Source: Whalleya microplaca
Lineage: Eukaryota; Ascomycota; Sordariomycetes; Xylariales; Xylariaceae
Assembly: GCA_022497155.1 (NCBI GenBank)
Contig: MU385771.1
Coordinates: 186,001 to 250,000 of the forward strand
Length of the DNA stretch: 64,000 bases
Direction of reading: 5' to 3'
Made by a program: the position numbers and the translations under genes. Each line of letters starts with the position of its first letter. Position 1 is the first letter of the stretch. Of this stretch, positions 48,161-59,283 are shown one piece after another. The notes beneath the pieces are model-generated. The model saw only the letters and a program-made list of their open reading frames with translations. It had not been told where the DNA came from and did not search any database.

Positions 48161-49640
48161 TCATGTGCCGCCCAAAAGATGCTCGACCGCGCCTTGTACA
48201 CTTCCGCCGCTTCTTCGTAGGGCTGCGATGTTTCTGTCAAAGTCGTAGAATCCCATGTCGTTCAGTTGTCGCAGCTGCTCTGCGTATCGTTCCTCGGGCG
48301 GTCGGTTGTCGGGCGGGGCAGGCGAGCCGGACGGCGAATTCATGCCTAAGATCTGCATCATCTGCTGCAGAGCCTCAGGTGAGACAGGGGGCATGCCTCC
48401 AGCGAAGGGGTTTGCGCCTGCGCCTGCGCCTGCACCGGCGGCTCCGGTAGGTAGTCCGCCGGGCATTCCAGCAAAGAGACTAGCAAAGGGGTTGGGCGGC
48501 GGATTTGAAGGGTTCTGAGGGTTCGCTGCCTGATCTTGGCCGGCTGTAGCATTGGTGCCCTCTGTTTGCGCACCACCTGTGGCTGGCGTTGCGCCAGCTC
48601 CAGCTGCTCCTTGTCCAGCCTGGCCCATCGCGAAAGGATTAAAGAAAGCAGCGAACGGGTTGGCGGCATTAGCTCCGGGGGAACCAGCACCAGCGGCACT
48701 AGCACCAGGAGCTGCGATGTTGCCCCACGCCGACGGGTCGAATGGGTTAATCGGGGCAGCACCGGCGGCCTGGTTGGCGCCTGGGTTGCTGTTGTTACCG
48801 GCAGCAGCAGCACCGGGAGTGTTGTCGGTCACTCCAGGCATAGGGAATGCACTCTGGCTGCCCTGTCCTCCTCTTATCGCCCGCTGTATTCTGGCAGCGC
48901 TTCGCAAAGCCTCGGGGTTCGTCATCATGTGGCGAAAGAAGGGCGATCGTACTATCTCGCGAGCGTTGGGGTTACTTCGGAGCATGGGGTTTTGCTGGAT
49001 CATCATGTCGAGGAACTGGTCGTTGTTCATCATCTCGTTCAATTGCTGGGCGACGTTCGGGTTGCTAAGCATAGTAGCCAGCTGTTCCTCGTCCATCATC
49101 GAACCAACCATCTGCGCAACATTTTAGTCAGCCTTGTTTTCCAGACTATGTACGCACTCAATCAACAACAATAACAACAATATGTAGACTTACTCCTCCG
49201 TCTGGGCCAAACATATCTGCCGATGGCAGGTTAGTCAAACCAGCGTATCTTGCGCCGGTCAAGCCTGCCAGGGGGTTGTTTGCAGTGCCGGCGGCCATGT
49301 TGGTGGGAATCTGAGGGGCGGTGGGGGTGGAGGCAGAAGACGACGAGGTGGCGGCGGCGGGCGTGGGATTGCTGGCGGCGCTCTTGACCAGGTGTACGGT
49401 GTTGCCCGGCCTGATCTTGTAGGTGCTCAACGGTTCGTCGTTCTTCATGACCCGTCCCGAATAGATCAGGCGCTGTCTCTCGACGGGGATGTTCTCCAGG
49501 TCGGCGCCGGCGAGCTTGTTCTTCAGGTCGGTGACGGTGGCGGTCTCGGCCATGGTGATGGTGTGCTGGGTGTCGCCCGAGGTCTTCACCTTGAAGGTGA
49601 TCTGAGGGTCAGAGCTACCGCCCTCGGCTGAATCGGCCAT
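48161..49640 (-). CDS. DSK2: ubiquilin-type ubiquitin receptor DSK2
   Basis: Exons 49640-49194 and 49111-48161 (82-nt intron) join in frame to 465 residues. Residues about 13-88 form the ubiquitin-like domain (ITFKVKTSGDTQHTITM, then QRLIYSGRVMKNDEPLSTYK). After the linker and intron comes an STI1-type region (NNDQFLDMMIQQNPMLRSNP, then FFRHMMTNPEALRS), followed by Ala/Gly/Pro/Asn-rich repeats with NPFA units. The last 45 residues are a UBA domain (RYAEQLRQLNDMGFYDFDRN, then GAVEHLLGG). It shuttles ubiquitylated proteins to the proteasome. ATG 49640 is chosen because it begins the conserved domain; the open frame extends upstream without homology. Confidence 0.93.
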
Positions 49641-51318
49641 ATTCGCTGTTATCTGGTGCGATGGTTCGATATACGATGACTCGAGATGGATGCAAATTAC
49701 GAAGTTTGTTGCCGATAGTGATATCAATTTACCGACTGTAATATGTTGGTGTATGCCGGTGTATGTCAGGTGTCGTGAAAGAGTGAGGGAGGCAGGGAAG
49801 GTGAGGAAGACACTTGAGGTTGGAGGATGATAATGTTGAATGGTTCGGGACAATGTGCGATCAGCGACCACTGATGAAGGAAGGATTGCTGGATGCTCGT
49901 CCAACAGGTGCAGGTGGTGAATTGATGAATGCGTTAGTACATAAAGTGCGTAAAGTACATAAAGTACATAAACGTGGGGCTGCTGATTTATTTTTATTCA
50001 ATGTTATTTGTCTGGTCTGGGCTGTCTGGGCTGTTTGGCAATTTGGTTAGGTCAAGGTACTTTCTGATACGTCTCCGTGTTGTAATCTACTTTTAACCTA
50101 ATCAACCACTTAAGCGTCGATTATTCCAACCTCTGTTAAGTTCATGTATGTCCACTAGGTTACTACCTAGAAATATGCTACGGACTGCAGTTCGAGCGTG
50201 CTGCAGGGTCTAGGTTAGGGGTCTCAGCTTGGTTCGTGCCGAATGGCTTTATGTGCGTGTACTGCGGATGTATGTAGGTAGATGTATGTATGCAAGTCCT
50301 TCGAGCGAGCCCTTGATTCTATGTATGTAAATGGTACCTACATGTACTCGTATAAGTAGAGATGATTTATTTAATCATGGTAGATATGCAGATAAGAAGG
50401 AGGCAACTTTCATCATTAACCCCTCCTGTTTACATAAGTCCTCTCTGATGGCGATCAACCCACTTTGGGTCTGACCAATGTTCTCTTGGCGTCTACATCC
50501 TTCTGGCAGCGCAAAAGCCACCTCACAGGTGTTAGATCCCAACATTACGTCAGTATCTAGGTACGTACACTGCGTACATCCGTACCTATGTAGATAGGTC
50601 TCCAGAGCCTAGACCAACCTTCCTAAAAATACATTCGCCTACAACATTGAACCTCTAAAGATAGGTTGAACTCGGATTCATAGTGTTCTGAAACAAATAT
50701 GAAGGTTATCAAATAAAAATAGCAGCATGATTTAGAAACTCAGTGTCGGGCAAGAGACATATTATATGTATGAGCATATCCTATATACGTGTTTCAAAGA
50801 CATATCAATAGAAGGAAGACACCATAGTCAGACCCCTGAATACTATCAGAAGTAAGCAGAAATCAAGGACAGAAACTATGAATCTGTAGGGTCAACTAGA
50901 CTAGAAAGTAAAGCTCTTGGATATTGGACTCTGATGTGTGGCTGTTGTGGCAATGTCTCATTCATGGTCTTCTTTTGCTCACCTAACTATCTAACTATGT
51001 ACCTATGTACTGGGTGCTCATGATGACCCCGTATTAGATGCAAAGAATACTTGCCTAATGTGGTAATGATCTAACAACCCCTGTCACTTAGGTGCCCCCA
51101 CTTATCCCATTACCGTTGTACCGAGGCTTCACAAGTCGGTTGCGTATATCGAGCTAGACTCAATCATGAATAGGTCTTATGTGTTGTCTTAAGCCGTTCG
51201 AACTCGTATATCTGTTTCAGCGTAACTTTGTTTGATCATTGATTGATTAATACTATCTTATCATCATCTACACTTACCGTAAATCCTTCATCGTGTGAAC
51301 TGTGTAAAGACAGCAACC
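49641..51318. other. divergent intergenic region between DSK2 and the quinone-reductase-like gene
   Basis: No gene is supported in 1.7 kb. A CATAAAGTACATAAAGT short tandem repeat lies near 49940-49972. Several TACCTAGGTA/TATGTAGGTA short palindromic motifs occur near 50270-50360 and 50560-50600. Confidence 0.45.
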
Positions 51319-52693
51319 ATGCGGGGCATCCAGATAACTGAGTATGTCAAGGTGAGTGAGAGCGAGAGACCCGAGATATCCATCTCATCAGCCACCGGCG
51401 TCAGCACAACCAGCCAGACACTAATTCGACCGACTACCAGGGACCCAAAGAGCTGAAGGTGACCGAGCTCCCGGATCCCAAGCCAAATCCCAATCAGTAT
51501 CTGATCGCGGTGCACGCCGCCGCGACCAACTTCTTTGACATCCTGCAGATACAGGGGAAATATCAGAATCAGCCTCGTACGCCTCCTTATCCTACCCTTC
51601 ACGCCTCAAGCTACTAACCCTCACATTACCTTTCTTCACTTAACCTCATCCACTTATCCCACACTCCGCAGAACCAATGTCCACTAACCGCCCCATCCAG
51701 CCTTCCCCTGGGTCTCCGGCGCCGAATTCTCCGGCACCATCCTGCGCACCCCCACCAACAGCCCCAATCCCCGCTTTCCCGTAGGCAGCCGCGTCTTCGG
51801 CGCGAGCCAAGGCGCCTACGCGTCCCTCATCACGGCATCGGAGCACGAGCTGCTGCCCGTGCCGCCCGGCTGGTCGTTCGCGGACGCGGCGGGCCTGTTC
51901 GTCACCGCGCCGACGAGCTACGGCGCGCTGGTGCTGCGCGCGCGCGTGCGGCCGGGCGAGACCGTGCTCGTGCACGCGGCCGCCGGCGGCGTCGGGCTCG
52001 CCGCCGTCCAGGTCGCGAAGGCGCTGGGGGCGAAGGTGGTGGCTACGGCCGGCTCCGCGCGGAAGCTCGAGGTCGCGCGCCAGTTCGGCGCGGATTATGT
52101 GGTTGATTACCGCGATGCGAAGTGGCCCGATCTGGTGCGGAAGTGGACGCCCGGGGGGAGGGGGGTGGATGTTGTTTATGACCCCGTTGGGCTGGTGGAT
52201 AAGAGTACCAAGTGCATTGCGTGGAGTGGGCGGATTCTGGTCGTGGGGTTCGCGGCTGGTGCTATTGAGAAGGTTGCTATGAATAAGGTGCTTTTGAAGA
52301 ATATTAGTATCGTGGGTAGTACGTATCCCCTTGTTTTCTGTTCCTTATCTCGGCCTGTTTTGGGAGTTCCATCGGCCTACGTCTCGGGGGTTAGGACTCC
52401 TGAGACACAGCTTAGAGCTCATAAGCTTGTGCAGAAGGGATGATATTTGCTAATTCTGGATTTTTTTAGTCCACTGGGGCGCGTATGCAAAGTTCGAGAA
52501 GGAGACGATTCCCGTAGTGTGGAAGGGAATTAGCGATTTGATCGAGCAGGGCAAGTTCAAGGGCACGGTATTTACGGATCGGGAGTTTGTGGGGCTCGAG
52601 AGCATTCCCGATGCACTTTTGGCGTTGGGAGGCAGGGAGACTTGGGGCAAAGTCGTCGTCAAAATTCCTCAGGAAGGGGAGAGCAAGTTGTAA
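51319..52693 (+). CDS. zeta-crystallin-like NADPH:quinone oxidoreductase (MDR family)
   Basis: Exons 51319-51351, 51441-51576, 51701-52318 and 52470-52693 join in frame to 336 residues. Family blocks: a GroES-like N-terminus (HAAATNFFDILQIQGKYQ, then FPWVSGAEFSGTI), a Rossmann part with VLVHAAAGGVGLAAVQVAKA and FGADYVVDYRD, and a C-terminus with VDVVYDPVG, GRILVVGFAAG and HWGAYAKFE. It lacks the zinc-ligand residues of alcohol dehydrogenases, as expected for this subgroup. The likely reaction is NADPH-dependent reduction of quinones or enones in the cytosol. It is convergent with the MBL-fold gene, with 61 bp between the stop codons. Confidence 0.9.
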
Positions 52694-52754
52694 GAACATG
52701 TATATATAATGCAAAACTCGGCTCGGATCAAATGGACGTTTTGGCTTTCCCTTG

Positions 52755-53705
52755 TCAGCCTACCGTCTCGCTCAAGAATGCGTGATCTTCATAGCCCATG
52801 TTATCAATCTGGATCTGCATGCTTTCCAACACCCTCTGCTTCATCTCCGGCACCGTCTTCACAATATCGGTATTCAAAAAGGCTCCATGCGAGCTGCTAA
52901 ACTCGTATTTCTTCAAGATACCCCACATCCGCTCTAGCTCGTCCGGAGGCAGCGGGATCATGTTCGGGATACTCCACATGAACGCGAAACTGTTCATGCC
53001 CTTAGGTCGAGCCCGTGCACTCCCGACTGCATCCGTCTCCCAACTCCCTAGTCCCGCCGGCGTCGAGACCAGCGTGTCGGCGATCAGCAGGTGTCTGTCA
53101 TATAGCGTCACGAGCGAGCCCGGGAAGTGGCCGCCGAGCTTGAGCGCCCTGATACCGGACGGATTGCCATCGATTGGAATGTCAATTTCGTCCTCGGTGA
53201 TGAAGACTTGGTGCGATGAGGTCTGCGTAAGCCACTGCTTGTCCTCCGCTGCGAGGTAGATAGGACAGTTGAAAGCGCGCCCCCATTCCACGTGTGTCGT
53301 GTAATAGTGAGGATGCGAGATGACGATGGCCTTGAGGCCACCCAGCCCTCTGATCTTCTCGATTGTTTCATCGTCTATGAGCGTTATGCAATCCCAGAGC
53401 ACGTTGCCGCTCGGGGTCTTGATCAGGATGGCCCGCTGTCCGATGCCGACCTTGGGTTCCGTGACGATGGATACGAACCTGTCATCTCCGGGAAACGGGG
53501 TCCAGGTGTTTCTGTGGCCCGATCGCAGGTCGTCGAGGGTGGTGAAGCTTTGCCCGCTCTGTGGCGTGAACTGTCGGGGGTCGTCGCAAATAAAGCATGT
53601 CCTCAGTTCCTGTCTATCTGACGTGGGAAACTGGGTTCCGCATGCTGTGCAGACTAGCCACGAATCCGTTCTCTTGGGGTCATATGTAGGCTCACTAGAT
53701 GCCAT
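52755..53705 (-). CDS. metallo-beta-lactamase-fold protein with N-terminal zinc-ribbon-like Cys pairs
   Basis: A single exon of 316 residues. The N-terminus holds two Cys pairs, VCTACG and CFICDD, about 18 residues apart, suggesting a small zinc ribbon. The MBL fold follows: AILIKTPSGNVLWDCITLID, then AIVISHPHYYTTHVEWGRAF, then LKLGGHFPGSLVTLYDRHLL. The metal-binding block is HPHYYTTH, which lacks the Asp of the usual HxHxDH. The GGHFPGS His is kept. The C-terminal SSSHGAFL may supply another ligand. It is a hydrolase by family; the substrate is unknown. It is tightly convergent with the quinone-reductase-like gene. Confidence 0.85.
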   Translation of the reverse strand: MASSEPTYDPKRTDSWLVCTACGTQFPTSDRQELRTCFICDDPRQFTPQSGQSFTTLDDLRSGHRNTWTPFPGDDRFVSIVTEPKVGIGQRAILIKTPSGNVLWDCITLIDDETIEKIRGLGGLKAIVISHPHYYTTHVEWGRAFNCPIYLAAEDKQWLTQTSSHQVFITEDEIDIPIDGNPSGIRALKLGGHFPGSLVTLYDRHLLIADTLVSTPAGLGSWETDAVGSARARPKGMNSFAFMWSIPNMIPLPPDELERMWGILKKYEFSSSHGAFLNTDIVKTVPEMKQRVLESMQIQIDNMGYEDHAFLSETVG

Positions 53706-54573
53706 GACTGAAGTGTGGTCTCTGAGACGTCAAAATATTGGTACTCAAGCTGTCAAGTATGATGTTACGTAGTTACGCCTCAGGATGTCTGCGGAGGCAT
53801 ATGCCGAATACAGTATTTCCCAATTGGGATGGTGGGGTAGAACTGTGTAGTCTTGGTCGAGGTCAATAGGTCAATACCGTGTTCTATAATACTTAGGTTT
53901 TCGAACGAGCCTGTCTTTTCTTGGGGAATAATACTATAGATGACACAGAAAACCAATAATGCCTTATGTCATGGGATTAGGTATATCTGAGCCGTCCTTA
54001 CGATATATATGTACCTAGTAATATGTGTTCAGATATACGGAATATTTAGACGTATGATCTCCCGTCTGGTGCATGGGTGGGGTAAGTAGACAAAGGTGGG
54101 GGAATCGGGGAATTTGGGGTTTGGGGATCGGCTCTTGGGGTTACAGTCTTCGTGTAATGCAATGTAATAAGTAATGCTACTATTTGATGATGGTAAATAT
54201 GAATAAATAATCAGAATATATATGTAGTTTTTTCTTAACTTTACTTCAATTTACCTTTTGTGTAATGTCAGGTGTTCTACAGGTCGTTTTGGGCTTCTTA
54301 TCAGTGTTTCACAGAGTTATTCCTTGACAGGAAGTTCTAGCCGGTTATCTGGGATGGTCCCGATAAGTGCGGGGATAGCTACAGGTAAGCCCAGCACCGG
54401 ACTTCGACCTCTTAGTCATTCATGTATGTATGTATCGGTCTCAATTCCACACAAGCCATGTTCTCCCTCAAGGTTCATTCTTCATTCCGTTCATTCCGTT
54501 CTTTCAATCTTTTTGCGGAACCTCGTTGTCATAAGTCTATATATGAGATCAGAATTTCTTCTCGATAACAACA
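53706..54573. other. divergent intergenic region upstream of the amidase
   Basis: No supported gene. This should hold promoters for the MBL-fold gene and the amidase. Pyrimidine-rich sequence precedes the amidase start near 54480-54560. Confidence 0.45.
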
Positions 54574-56373
54574 ATGGTCTTCTTTCTCGACTATCTCCAA
54601 CATAAACGTGACTGGTGAGCAATCCCACGAGAGCATACCGCTATTCCGAAATATCGCTCGCTTACATGGATATAGCAAATTCAAGCAGAATGAGAGGGCA
54701 GAGAGGATTCAGGCATTGACGCAATGTAGAGGCCCCTTCACCGCTCTAGACCGGGACATTGTCAACAAGCCAATTGAGGAACTTGTCCAAGATGTGCACA
54801 AGAGCACGCTTCAACCTATTGACATCCTCCGTACATATGGAAAGGTTGCTTTGAAGGCGCATGAGAAGACGAACTGCCTAACTGAGGTTATGGTCTCTGC
54901 TGCGGAAGGCTGGGTTAATGATGGCTCTATTAACTTGAAAGGTCCATTAGCTGGTATTCCCATAAGCTTGAAGGACACTATTGTTGTTGGTGGCTTTGAC
55001 GCGACTGTTGGCTTCAGCAGCTTCGTTGGAAATAAACAGCCTGAAGATGGTCCCACGGTGCGACTACTCAAAGATGCTGGAGCGGTTCCTTACGTCAAGA
55101 CCAATCTTCCAATTACGCTGCTCAGCTTCGAGTCTACCAACGATGTATGGGGACGATGTACCAACCCCCACAACAACAAATACTCGCCCGGAGGATCCAC
55201 TGGCGGTGAAGCAGCTTTACTAGCACTGGGCGGAAGGATTGGAATTGGCAGTGATGTCGCTGGGAGTGTCCGAGCGCCTGCTCATTTTTCTGGCATTTAC
55301 AGTCTGCGATGCTCGACTGGTCGATGGCCGAAAGCCGGATTCGCAACGAGTATGCCCGGCCAAGAAGGGGTACCAAGCGTGTACAGCCCTATGGCCAGAA
55401 CTCTTAACGATTTGACTTATTTCACGCGCTCAATAGTGGGTATGCAGCCTTGGAAGTACGACCCGACGGTGCATCCCATACCCTGGAGATCCGAGGTGGA
55501 GAAAGAGTATGCGGCAAAGAGCAAGTTCCGTGTGGGCGTGATGAGAACGGATGGCGTGGTGGACCCGAGTCCGGCATGTCTACGAGCACTGGAGAAGACG
55601 GAGGCCGCTCTCAGACTAGCGGGCCATGAAATCGTCGAGATCGATCCACCATCACCCTACGAGGCACTGTACTTGGGTGCTCATCTCCTCAATGCCGATG
55701 GCTGCCAGATGTTCAAGTCATTCTTCCGATTTGGAGAATGGGATGACCCGGGGGCCGACCAAATGGATTGGCTCATGAGACTTCCACGACCTTTCAAGTT
55801 CATCTACTACTTGTGGGTCAAATACATTCGGAGGGATGATGTATGGGCGGGTCTTATCAAGGACTGGCGAGAAAAGACGGCTTTTGAGAATTGGAAGCTG
55901 GTTGCGAAGCGCGAGGCGTACAAGAACAAGTGGTTCGATTGGTGGAACAGTGTTGATATCGACTTTATGCTGACCCCTCCGAACGCTACTCCGGCTGTGC
56001 CTCATGATGGCATGAAGGAAGCTGTGAGCAGTTGTGGCTACACATTTCTCTTCAACATTGTAAGTGCATCTCTTGAAGCCTGTCGCTATCCTAGTAATGC
56101 TGACAGACCTAGCTTGACTACACCTGCGGTTGCGTGCCTATAACACATGTTGACAAAGATCTCGACAAACTCCCGGCTACTTTCAATATCAAGAAGCTTA
56201 ACGGCGTCGCGCAAGGCGCATATAAGCTATATGACGCCGAAGCAATGCACGGGCTTCCTGTAGGTATCCAAGTCGTTGGAAGACGACTAGAAGAAGAGAA
56301 AGTGCTTGCAATCATGAAGAGAGTTGAGGAAGCTCTCGGCGAGGATAAGTATCGACAACTGGACATAGACTGA
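54574..56373 (+). CDS. amidase (amidase-signature family)
   Basis: Exons 54574-54614, 54676-56059 and 56113-56373 join in frame to 561 residues. The short first exon reads MVFFLDYLQHKRD and is needed to reach the conserved CKFKQNERAERI start of exon 2. The catalytic triad motifs are present: Lys in GIPISLKDTIVVGG, cis-Ser in SPGGSTGGEAALLALGG, and nucleophile Ser in GSDVAGSVRAPAHFSG. The C-terminal GCVPITHVD and GLPVGIQVVGRRLEEEKVL are family-typical. Amidases of this type hydrolyse acyl amides such as acetamide or fatty amides; the specificity is not set by the sequence seen. Introns are 61 and 53 nt. The gene is intact, unlike the fragment at 3.8-4.2 kb. Confidence 0.92.
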
Positions 56374-56863
56374 ACAATGAGATAAGAGAGAATATGTTTG
56401 ACTTGCGACAGATATATAAGTAGATACCCTGGTATACAGTAGATCAGACAGGGAGTCCATAGTCCAGAGACTTTACTGCTGCGAGTCTAAGCCTAGACGA
56501 GAGCATACCTAGAGAATGTAATACAAGTTCGATTTCACAACATGCCTACCATACAGACATAATCGAGGTACAATGTGAATTCTGTTGATTAGGGGCTCCG
56601 ATGTCGGCGACGGCCCTGTAAGGGGCTGCCCGGGCGAGTACGGAGCAATCCGACCACAAAACCGGAGCCGGTATATAGTACTACTATATACCGCAGCATT
56701 TCATGTCAAGTTAAATCATCATTTGAATTGATATAAACGCTGGTGTGTTAACTCTACATCAGTATAACCTTAGCCGCATCATTTCATTGATTGCGTAACT
56801 ACGCTCTCCTCTGTTCGTCTCTATACTATACGCAACTCTCAAAGATTCAAATCCACACTCACC
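56374..56863. other. intergenic stretch between amidase and methyltransferase
   Basis: No gene is supported. It contains the 3' end of the amidase transcript and the promoter of the methyltransferase. TATATA-like stretches lie near 56670-56690. Confidence 0.45.
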
Positions 56864-57972
56864 ATGGCGGAAAAGAAGGACAATTGGTCTTCAGAGGTGA
56901 GCCAAACCATATCATACCGAAGCTCCTCTTCTAACATACTTGAAGGCATATCAGCACTCTGCTTCGTTTGTGCCGAAGCTCGCCACCAAGATTCTGCAAT
57001 GGCTTGATCCTCAAAAGGACGATGTGATCTTGGATATTGGATGTGGTGGTGAGTCTTCCTTTCGTCGAGTTGGGGTATCTTAACTTTGTGACTGACCTGG
57101 GTTGACTGACTTGTTTCTCGCTTAGATGGAATTCTCAATCTCCAGATACACGAGGTGCTTGCCCAAGGTAACGGGAGTATACATGGCATAGACTCTTCCC
57201 CGGCCATGATCGAGGCAGCCACAAAGGCGGCAGAGAGCGCCGGGGCTTCAAAGTGCACCTTTGAAAGTATGATTGCTAGTACCCTTACACTAAAACACTT
57301 TCCATCAACCATCATCAACACTCCCACTATCTCTTATATATACCCACGTCTCACCCAGAATATCCAACCCTGATCACCACACTCTACTAACCGACGCATT
57401 CACCCACAGCCCTCGATGCCCGCGCCCTCCCGCAAACTCCTCACCTGCAGAAAGGCCAGTACACCAAAGCCTTCTCGAACGCAGCCCTGCACTGGATCCT
57501 GGCGTGCCCGCCCGCCTCGCAACTCTCCGTCTTCACCGGGATCCGCGACGCGCTGGCGCCAAACTCCCTCTTCGCCTTCGAGATGGGCGGGCTGGGCAAC
57601 GTGTCGGAGATGCGCGCGGCGCTGCTGGGCGCGGTGGCCGCGCGCGTGGGCCTCGACGTCGCCGTGCGGCACGACCCCTGGTTCTTCCCCGACGAGGCCT
57701 GGGCCACGCGCGTGCTGGAGACCGACGTCGGCGGGTGGAAGGTCGAGCGCGTCGAGCGCGAGTGGAGGCCTACGCGCGCGGACGAGGGCGGGGTCGAGGG
57801 CTGGGTCCGGCTTTTCGGGGCACGGTTCTTCGAGGCGCTGCCGGAGGGCGAGGAGAGGGAGGCGTGTGTTCGGGATGTGGTTAGGGTGCTGGAGGTCGTT
57901 TGTCGGAATCCGGGGGATGGCGGGTTTAGTTTGGGGTATGTGAGGTTGAGAGTGCTAGCGCGGAGGTTGTGA
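56864..57972 (+). CDS. class I SAM-dependent methyltransferase
   Basis: Exons 56864-56896, 56946-57048, 57126-57266 and 57410-57972 join in frame to 279 residues. Motif I spans an intron and reads VILDIGCGDGILNLQI. Then come HGIDSSPAMIEAATKAA with the acidic ribose-binding Asp, TLDARALP, YTKAFSNAALHWIL and FAFEMGGLGNVSEMRAAL. This order fits the trans-aconitate-methyltransferase-like and ubiquinone/menaquinone-type small methyltransferases. The substrate is unknown. The last exon is markedly GC-rich compared with the first three, a pattern shared with other GC-rich last exons in this window. Confidence 0.88.
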
Positions 57973-58231
57973 TGGTGATGCTCTTTGAGGAGGGAGGTGT
58001 TCTTGAGGCTGAGGCTTGTAAGTAGTCGAGGTTGTAAAACGAGGCAGCACGTTCCGTCGAGTCTAACCTGCATATTCCTCACCAAGAGCCCCAATTTACG
58101 CCAACTATATAGAATGTTCATTGATACATTTTTGTGAGTGGCATAGTTGCTCGCCTCAGAACCTCAATAATTAATAAATCGCAGCAGCTATCTACGTCTC
58201 TCCATCCTCTATTCGAACATACAGTCAACAC

Positions 58232-59283
58232 CTACCCTAGCTCAGCTGGCCTGAAATCCTCCGGGAACTCATGCGTATTACTTGAAGTGACTAGCTCGTG
58301 TTGATAATGCGGTACGCGCATCTCTTGCGGACTCCTTGGTATCACTATCTCATGTGGTGATTCCTCTTCTTTATTAGTATCGACGCCCTCGGACTTCTTG
58401 CGCGATGCATGAGCACGACGCCGTCTCACAATCCAAAAGCCTAGACCACTCGCGAGCAGAAGTCCCGCAAGGCCCGCTCCCACGCCTATTCCTACACTAG
58501 CACCCGTCGAAAGGCCTGCTGGTGATGTATCAGATATTATTGTTTCCGCTGGACTAAAAGGGATGCTGGACGGAGCGCTAGATGATGACGTAGAGGAAGT
58601 CAGGGCCGAGGAACTTGACTCGGTCGTAGTCGCAAAGTCGTTGCGTTGCCAGCGCACCTCTATGGCGGCGGCATGAATGAGAGGCTGGAGCTGGACGACT
58701 GTACTTTGCTGATTCGATAAGTCCGGGACGGTCACGTTCATGACAGAGATGGCTCCAGAGGAGCAGGAGAGTGTCGACCATGTCTCTGTTAATCCCGGCG
58801 GGGCAATGCATGCGTATCCACTACCAATAATTTGTGTTAGTGATATGAGTATTGGACGTTATTCGTCAATGTAGTTTGGTATATGTATTCATAAGTCACC
58901 CTGAGAGGAGTGATTTACAAGGTATAGTGAGGTAGAGTGTGTAAACTAGGTAGTAATGTAATATGATATATTTTCAATTCTTGCACATCTCCCAGAACTT
59001 ACATCGGACAACAAGTAGCTCGGGTTTCAGTAACACTGCCAATGATCTCGAGTGTCCCACAAGCCGACTGCCAGCCGGACGGGCACAAGCCTGGTGAATA
59101 AAAAGCGGACGTGATTTGAAACCCTGGTGGATAGCAATCGGAAGTTGACGTTAGACCGAGACTATGGTATTTGTATGTAGTCTGGTTGTCTCCAACAACC
59201 TGCGTATACACGCTACCATGGACTACGGAGTTGCACCCTGGAGATGGGGTGAAAGTTGTTGTCAGAGGGCCAAGATTCTCCAT
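58232..59283 (-). CDS. single-pass membrane protein with Cys-rich ectodomain
   Basis: Exons 59283-59003 and 58820-58232 (182-nt intron) join in frame to 289 residues. The N-terminal half carries the fungal pattern LTTTFTPSPGC, DCYPPGFQ, YSPGLCPSGWQSAC and CCPIGYACI, with about eight cysteines likely paired. A Ser/Thr-rich stalk (STSSSSAPSSIPFS) precedes one hydrophobic helix near genome 58430-58500 (VGIGVGAGLAGLLLASGLGF) and a basic RRRRAHASRKK stop-transfer. The cytosolic tail is acidic. No classical signal peptide is seen, yet the topology suggests an extracellular N-terminus. It resembles a widespread, uncharacterised fungal family of cell-surface proteins; a sensor or wall-linked role is inference. 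Confidence 0.8.

Noticed and set aside
48358..48813. Frames overlapping the Ala/Gly/Pro-rich middle of DSK2
   Set aside because: Shadows of a low-complexity coding region; the UBL and UBA domains lie in the other frame.
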